Shown: piece by piece, positions 58,199-64,000 of the stretch | How the letters are laid out: the number at the start of each line of letters is the position of its first letter | Numbering within the stretch: the first letter of the stretch is position 1 | Position numbers and translations under genes: made by a program | Notes under the pieces: generated by a model | Seen by the model: the letters and a program-made list of their open reading frames with translations, nothing else | What the model was told of the DNA's origin: nothing | Databases searched by the model: none | From: CAVTJX01 sp963735175 | GTDB lineage: Bacteria; Electryoneota; RPQS01 | Assembly (NCBI GenBank): GCA_963735175.1 | Contig: CAVTJX010000018.1 | Location: 62,001-126,000, forward strand | Direction of reading: 5' to 3' | DNA: 64,000 nucleotides

Positions 58199-59587
58199 TT
58201 ACATGGCCGGCGACGCCTGAGGGCGATCGAAAATCACCGGTCGCAAGCTGGCCAGGGTGAGGAAAATCCAATAAGGCGTAAATCCGATGGAATCCTCAAA
58301 TGCCATTCCGATGAGGATGGCCACTGTACCCACCCAGAATACCAGCCGCACCATCCGATGCAAGTCGTCGTCGCGTTCTCCCGGCGGACGGCTGCGCAGT
58401 GGACCGACCAGCGCCAGCAGCATTCCCGAGAACAGGAACAATCCCATCAGGCCCATTTCCACCAGGAGGTCGAGGTACGTATTGTGGGAGGCGATCGGAA
58501 TTACACGGTGCAGCAAATACCCCAAGGAATGATCCAGAAAACCGCCGGCGCCCATGCCCAAGGGAAATGAATCGTTGATCATCTCCACGCCCCCATGGAA
58601 AAAAATAGCGCGTTCGCTGGTGGAACTGTCTCCACCGTGCGTGAGACTTTCCAGACGTCCGAATAAGCGGACCGGGAACACGAGCATGATGATTACCACA
58701 GCCGCCATGGCGCCACCGAGCAATACCCAGCGATAGCGCATGCCCAGCGCCAGGACCCCAAGCACGAGGGCAGTGGTCAACAATCCGCCACGCGAGAGCG
58801 ACAGCAGCACGGCAATCAAACCAGCTCCGACCGCGCTGATGAACAGCAGCCTGATCAGCGGTTTCTCGCTACGGCGAATGAAAACTACGGCCAGTCCGAT
58901 GAAGGTCATCATCGTATACGCCATGGCATTCACGAATTGCCAATGGCCGTAAAAGCGCATGTCGCGGAGCTCGCCGGCAGTATGTCCGACTTTAAGTGTC
59001 AGGCCGGAGAGTAAGATTATCGACGCGGAATAGACGGCCGATATTCCTGTTATCAGCAAACCCATGGCGGCTGCCAACACCAGGTTCCGGAAATCTTCGC
59101 GCGATCTAATCGTTTCGGAAATGATGAGCATCACGATGGCCGGGACGTAATGGAATCCGAACCACATGTAGTCCAGGTCATGTGCCCACATCGACGACAG
59201 GAAATGCCAGAGAAAGAGCAGCAGACTCCACGCCATGAACGGAGTAATCCGCCACGTGGGATCTCGAAAGTACAGTTTGCGCAGCACGAGAACTCCCAGC
59301 ACCGCCAACGGTACAACCGTATCGATTGGCCCGAACAGGACCTCCGCGTCGCTGGTGATGACGAGTACGCTCAACATCGATCCCAGGATCGGATGCTTGA
59401 AGAGCACATAGACCGCCGGCAGCAAACTCAGCGCCATCACCGCGAGGGCAAACCGCCCCGAAGTGGTCCATAAGTACCAGAATAGCGCAATCGCGAGCGC
59501 AACGCCGATTCCCAGCAGGATCTGCCCCCACCGAGTGTTCCGCAGCCAATCCAGATCGACAATCCGTCGCATCGCGTTGAGTTCCAT
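58199..59587 (-). CDS. O-antigen ligase/polymerase family protein
   Basis: Intact 462-residue membrane protein with ten to twelve helices and the large periplasmic loop typical of WaaL/Wzy. The Wzy_C signature region is RGGLLTTALVLGVLALGMRY and FHGGVEMINDSFPLGMGAGG, followed by SHNTYLDLLVEMGLMGLFLF with the conserved His. It either attaches or polymerises repeat units in the periplasm; the two roles cannot be separated by sequence. It follows wzz by 11 bp. Confidence 0.88.
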   Translation of the reverse strand: MELNAMRRIVDLDWLRNTRWGQILLGIGVALAIALFWYLWTTSGRFALAVMALSLLPAVYVLFKHPILGSMLSVLVITSDAEVLFGPIDTVVPLAVLGVLVLRKLYFRDPTWRITPFMAWSLLLFLWHFLSSMWAHDLDYMWFGFHYVPAIVMLIISETIRSREDFRNLVLAAAMGLLITGISAVYSASIILLSGLTLKVGHTAGELRDMRFYGHWQFVNAMAYTMMTFIGLAVVFIRRSEKPLIRLLFISAVGAGLIAVLLSLSRGGLLTTALVLGVLALGMRYRWVLLGGAMAAVVIIMLVFPVRLFGRLESLTHGGDSSTSERAIFFHGGVEMINDSFPLGMGAGGFLDHSLGYLLHRVIPIASHNTYLDLLVEMGLMGLFLFSGMLLALVGPLRSRPPGERDDDLHRMVRLVFWVGTVAILIGMAFEDSIGFTPYWIFLTLASLRPVIFDRPQASPAM

Positions 59588-59598
59588 GGCTTACGAAA

Positions 59599-60799
59599 TC
59601 AGCGTTTCCAACTGCGCCGGAGGTTTGCCATATGTTCGAATTGCGGATGCCCCGGATCGCGAGTCGCAACGCTAATCAAATCAAGCAGCATGGCGACGAG
59701 CGCCGAGAGCACCAGCGCGCCCATCGCCGCGAGCACGACCATCAGTCCGCGTTTCGGCCAGACTCTGTGTCGTCGCTTCGGCCGGAGGATCGATTTTGAG
59801 AATCGTTGGCGTATTGCGCAGTTCCTCAACTTTAGCCTGTTCATACTGCTGAATCAGATAGCTGACCAGCATTTGCTGGATCTCGATATCGCGCGTCAGC
59901 CGCAGAAAGACCATGCCCTGTTCCGGGGTATCTTCGAGATGGATGAGAAAGTCGTTCCCTGCGGTTTCGGCTTTACGGCGAACCAGGGTTCGCAGTGTGG
60001 AATCGATACTGGCGAGACGGATGCGCGAGTTGTTGATTTCTGAGTTTGCCGAGCCAAAAACGCGCTCCTTCATTTCCAGTTCGGAGAGCGCGTTCAGCCG
60101 TTCGCTTTCGAGCTGCGTGGCCGCCTGGATTGTCGCCTTAACCTGTTCCTCGACGTCCAGCATGCCCGTCGCCATTTGGAAGCGCGACAGACTGTCTTCG
60201 AGGGCTGCCAGGCGCACCCGTTCGTCAAACAGCCGTTGTCCGGCGAAAGTCCGCTCTTTTGCTGCCCGGTCCGTATTCAGTTCCCGGTTACGATAATCCA
60301 ACTGCTCGATGAAATAATCGGCTATTTCCCGGGCCCGCTTGGGATTCTCGTCGTCGAACATCAGCGTGATCGACCGGGTCTGGTCATCGAGCCGGAATCG
60401 CGCATTTCCTTCCAGCGCCTTGATTACGCCTTCGATCGGTTCGCCCTGCATTTTATAGACGCGGGATAATTCAAATTTTTCGATGACCCGCTCGCTCATC
60501 CAGCGGCTTTTCAGGATTGCGACGAACGTCTCTTCTTGCAGTTCGCCCAGGGAAGAACCCAGTCCGGCAAATCCCCCCAAGCCGCCCAGTTTGGATGCGA
60601 CGAGCGAGCCAATTCCCATGCCTTCGGCCTTCTGCGCCCGGATTACAGCCGTACTCCGAAAGCGCGGCTGCATCACAAAAGTTAAAACTGCGACGAATGT
60701 GGTGACAAGCAGCACAACGGCCAGAATAAACCGCCTCCAACGGAGAAAGAAGGCGATAAGGTCGAGGAAATTAACCTGATGGGAAGTTGGTTCGGGCAT
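59599..60799 (-). CDS. Wzz-type chain-length determinant protein (one frameshift)
   Basis: About 399 residues with two terminal membrane helices (RRFILAVVLLVTTFVAVLTF and MVVLAAMGALVLSALVAMLL) enclosing a long periplasmic coiled-coil domain. The Wzz N-domain is followed by IEKFELSRVYKMQGEPIEGV and the LQMATGMLDVEEQVKATIQA-like helices (sequence reads SRFQMATGMLDVEEQ). The frame changes near 59775, just before the second helix. It controls polysaccharide chain length with the ligase/polymerase next to it. It has no Walker A, so it lacks a BY-kinase domain. Confidence 0.88.
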
Positions 60800-60877
60800 G
60801 GGGATTACCTATTAGCCGGGCGAAGACAGTGTAGTCTACGCATTTTCCGCAAAAAAGTCAATACTTTACACATAGCA

Positions 60878-60911
60878 AAAGCGCGACTTTCGGGCCGGGG
60901 AACCGCGCTTT
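60878..60911 (-). terminator. Probable terminator after the PpiD-like gene
   Basis: AAAGCGCGG...CGCGCTTTTG dyad on the minus strand (8-9 bp stem, 16-nt loop) with a short T run, 31 bp after the gene. Confidence 0.6.
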
Positions 60912-60941
60912 CAATCGCAATGTGTTGAAGGCTGTCGAGGA

Positions 60942-62773
60942 TCAATAATCGGTGTAATAGAGATAACGGTTATCGACTACCTTGATCAACTTCTGAGCCT
61001 GTGCCAGCCAATCTCCGTAAACCGCATTTTGCTTGGTGCGACGGAGACGGTCGGCGATTTCGCTTTTCTGGGATTCAAAGGCAGCCTTGTCGGCATCAGT
61101 TTTACTGATCAGAACAGCTATATACGCGCCCCGCACGTTACTCAGTGGTGAGGACACTTGTCCAGGCTCGAGTGCGAACATGGCCTTGGCAATCTGTTCA
61201 TCGGCCCCGAATACTCGCAGAAAATCGCGTTGGGCATGCTCCGCAGTCGTATCCACTTTCAAATTCTCGCGGGACGCCACGGCGAGGAAACTCGTTGCAT
61301 CATTAACCTTAGCCCGGAACTGCTTGGCGGATTCCAAAGCCATCTGCTCTTGTTTCTGGCCGACGAGAATGGTACGGATCTGGCTCTTCTACGTCGACCA
61401 TCGGGGTCTGGCCCTTGGGAGAGACTTCCTTTACCTGGAAGACCGAGTAAGCATCGTCGCTGCGGACCTTGGTGCGGATCACATGACTGACCACTCCGGG
61501 CTTAGAACCAAAGGCAAAATCCTGGATCGACAATAGAGCGCCAAAACCTGGTACATTCCCGGTCTGGGTTTTGTTAAACCAATCAGTATCCTTGATTTCC
61601 AGACCGAACTTCTTGGCCGCCACAATCATTCCCTCGGTCTTGGCAGCGTCCTGGAAGTCCTTGGCTTTCTGGCCGGCTCGTTCATCCGTATCCGAACTTA
61701 CCTTCCATTTTAAAAGAATATGGCTGGCTTGAATCGAATCCCCTGCAGCACCCTTTCGGCGGTCCACGACTTTGATGATGTGAACACCAAAGCGCGTGGT
61801 CACGGGTCCGACGATTTTCCCGGGTTCGGTGGCAAAGGCGGTTGAGTCAAATTCCTTTACCATGCGGCCTTGGGTGAAGTAGCCGAGGTCACCGCCCTGG
61901 GCTGCCGAACCTTCATCTTCCGAATATTCAGACGCAAGTGTAGCAAAATCATCACCAGCCTGAGCGCGAGTCAGAGCTTCCAGAGCTGATTCGATAATAC
62001 GATTGGAATCCTCGCGGGTAGCGACTACAGGAATTGTGACATAGCTCAGCTTGCGGCGTTCCGGACGCTTGTAGTCGGCATGGTGATCCGAATAGTATTT
62101 CTGAATAGCATCGGCCTGAATCGAAGTCGAGTCAACTAGATAATTGCGAGTCGGGAAGCTCACCGCGGCAGCCATAAACTTCCGACTGGTGGCCACATAT
62201 TCATCCCAAACCTCAGTCGGGCTGACAAACACCGGCGACAGAATCCGATCGATGACTTTCTGGTTGCCGATACTGGCGCGATAGTCTTTTTCAATAGCGA
62301 CCAAGACTTCTGCAGCCCGCGGGTCCTTCAGAAATTCATCATATTTCGCCGGGTCGAATTGACCGTCCTTCTTGAAATTCTCGTTATCACGGATCCAATT
62401 CGGGGGATTGTTGCGCACGGCCCAGGCGACTTCCTCGTTGGAGGTAACAAGACCCCACTTCGCCTGATAAGCAGCCATGAGTTCATTTCGGACCAGCTCA
62501 TCCCAGACATCCTGACGGATCTTTTTAATCTGGGCATCCGTGATCGGGGCTTTCCCCTCCTTCTTGCTGGCGTTCCTGAGCGACGCGCTCCTGCACGAGA
62601 CGGTTGTATTGATCATACAGGATCTCGCGAGTTCCTACGCGTCCGACAACACCATCCAGTGCTCCCTTGGTTTTGAAGCCACCCATACCCCAAGAAAAGA
62701 CGATGGTTGCGAGGAACGCGCCGACGAGGATCCACATGATCAGCGGCATATTCTCGCGCATCTTGGTCATCAT
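60942..62773 (-). CDS. SurA/PpiD-type peptidylprolyl isomerase (frameshifted)
   Basis: About 610 residues. One N-terminal helix (MPLIMWILVGAFLATIVFSW) is followed by the SurA_N domain (GTREILYDQYNRLVQERVAQ), and then by a rotamase (PPIC) domain with LSYVTIPVVATREDSNR, GGDLGYFTQGRMVKEFDSTA and VGPVTTRFGVHIIKVVDRRK. A second region with ASHILLKWKVSSDTDERA follows. Frame changes near 62570 and 61380. The anchor and domain order match PpiD, which helps newly translocated envelope proteins fold. ATG 62773 is chosen because GGGAG lies 8 bp upstream. It is divergent from uvrB. Confidence 0.87.
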
Positions 62774-62976
62774 GGCCAAGTCTCCCTTTCATCCTATTGA
62801 TTTTACGAACCAGCAATTATACTAAAATCTCCCCTGAAATGCAAGCTCCCGACTCACTTATTCTCACATAGGCATGTCCCAATCCAATTCTACAATACCA
62901 AGGAATTTCTGACTTTAAAGGAAATTCGCGGACAACGGAGATTTGCAATTTTGGCATGTAAGCCGTACATTATGCC

Positions 62977-64000
62977 ATGCCTGCATTTGAACTCATCACC
63001 GAATTGAAGCCGCAGGGGGACCAACCGCGAGCGATTGCTGAACTCGTAGAGGCACTCCAAAGGGGAGAACGGTTCCAGACCCTCTTGGGTATTACGGGTT
63101 CGGGTAAGACGTATACGATCGCCAATGTCATTCAGCAAATTCAGAAGCCGACATTGGTTATGTCTCACAATAAGACGCTGGCCGCACAGCTTTACGGGGA
63201 ATTCCGCAGTTTTTTCCCGCGCAATGCGGTTGAATTTTTCATATCTTATTATGATTATTATCAACCTGAGGCATATGTCCCCACAACGGATACATATATC
63301 GAGAAAGAGACTCAGATCAATGAGGAGATTGACCGCCTCCGCCTGAAGGCTACGACAGCACTCCTTGAGCGCCGGGACGTGATCATCATTGCTTCGGTTT
63401 CGTGCATTTACGGCCTCGGTTCGCCTACGAACTTTCGTGAATTGCTGCTGCTGCTGAAGGCGGGAGAGGAATATGACCGGCGAGATTTGTTACGTCGGCT
63501 GGTCGACATGCACTATTCGCGCAACGATATTGAATTCCCGCGTGGGACCTTTCGCGTACGCGGGGATGTGGTCGAAGTTCATCCGGCGTACGAGGAGACG
63601 GCGTTCCGTCTGGAATTCTTCGGCGATACCCTGGAGACCATCAAGCACATAAAAATCGTCACCGGCGAAGTAATTGAAGCCCGGGAGAACATGGCGCTTT
63701 ATCCGGCCAAGCATTTCGTGACTTCGGAAGACAATTTGAAGCGCGGCATGTCCCTGATCTCCGACCGAGTTGGATGAGCGGCTGGTGGAGTTGCGGTCGC
63801 AGAACAAGTTGTTAGAGGCACAGCGGCTCGAACAGCGGACGCGCTATGATCTGGAAATGCTGCGCGAAGTCGGGTATTGCAGCGGGATCGAAAATTACTC
63901 GCGGCACTTGTCGGGACGGCGCGCCGGCGAACGCCCGGACACACTGCTGGACTATTTCTCCGGCGAATTTCTAACGATCATCGACGAGTCCCACGTTTCG
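62977..64000 (+). CDS. uvrB: Excinuclease ABC subunit B (partial, one frameshift)
   Basis: DNA-damage-verifying helicase of nucleotide excision repair; the C-terminal half runs off the window. Walker A is LLGITGSGKTYT (near residue 40), the beta-hairpin that clamps DNA is FFISYYDYYQPEAYVPTTDT, and SVSCIYGLGSPTNF follows. The frame changes near 63765; the second piece (DERLVELRSQNKLLEAQRLE and LLDYFSGEFLTIIDESHVS with the DEAD-type DESH) continues to the edge. Start ATG 62977. Confidence 0.95.

Overview
The window is about 64 kb of a GC-rich (roughly 60%) genome from a Gram-negative bacterium. Evidence for an outer membrane is indirect: an O-antigen ligase, a Wzz-type chain-length protein, lipoproteins, and a PpiD-type periplasmic folding factor. 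The gene order around nusA-infB and the mixture of PEGA, VWA and cupredoxin/fibronectin proteins suggest an uncultured lineage, perhaps of the FCB group, but nothing here fixes the phylum. About 50 single-base frameshifts are spread over the window, many in essential genes (leuS, infB, nusA, asnS, dut, plsY, uvrB). They are best read as assembly or sequencing indels. I therefore give reconstructed gene spans and state where the frame changes.

Layout: (1) 0-2.6 kb: mpl, a tRNA-Sec gene and a secreted CsgG/FlgO-like protein with a PEGA-like tail. (2) 2.9-10.6 kb: leuS, then an AT-rich island holding one large NACHT/STAND NTPase gene (likely anti-phage), a G-quadruplex tract and a DedA protein. 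(3) 10.7-19.7 kb: a metalloid region. A nine-gene leftward operon (arsR, acr3, a Cys-rich membrane peptide, CcdA/ArsG-like, ArsP-like permease, two thioredoxins, CcdA/ArsG-like, ArsF-like) faces a rightward unit (second arsR, a membrane-tethered double thioredoxin-fold protein with a Cys-rich tail, a MacB/FtsX-type permease and its ATPase). Strong sigma-70 promoters and palindromes lie between them. (4) 19.7-23.5 kb: DUF302, lipocalin, two tRNA-Pro genes, pcm, a double cupredoxin-FN3 protein and MerR. (5) 23.5-36.1 kb: the translation/RNA operon rimP-nusA-infB-DUF503-rbfA-nrnA-truB-ribF-rpsO-pnp, followed by an M16 protease and dut. (6) 36.2-38.5 kb: a TPR membrane protein, a small lower-GC accessory patch and tRNA-Arg. 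(7) 38.6-44.3 kb: purM-plsY-gpsA-asnS-acyP-glcD. (8) 44.5-48.9 kb: a cytochrome bd-family pair with a heme c tail, tRNA-Leu and a two-module ThyX-like protein. (9) 49-62.8 kb: a long leftward run of envelope and housekeeping genes (wzz, O-antigen ligase, sugar transferase, serS, class II aldolase, tsaD, VWA protein, acyl-CoA carboxylase, membrane-tethered response regulator, lipoprotein), with a PpiD-like gene upstream of it and divergent partial uvrB at the right edge.

How the genes work together: the metalloid region combines sensing (two CxC ArsR repressors), thiol reduction (CcdA-type electron transfer plus thioredoxins), and export (Acr3, ArsP-like, ArsG-like and an ABC exporter). The right half couples surface polysaccharide synthesis to tRNA charging and t6A modification genes by very short spacings or overlaps. 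The best candidates for new biology are the NACHT gene with its unusual surroundings and the Cys-tailed double thioredoxin/ABC unit.
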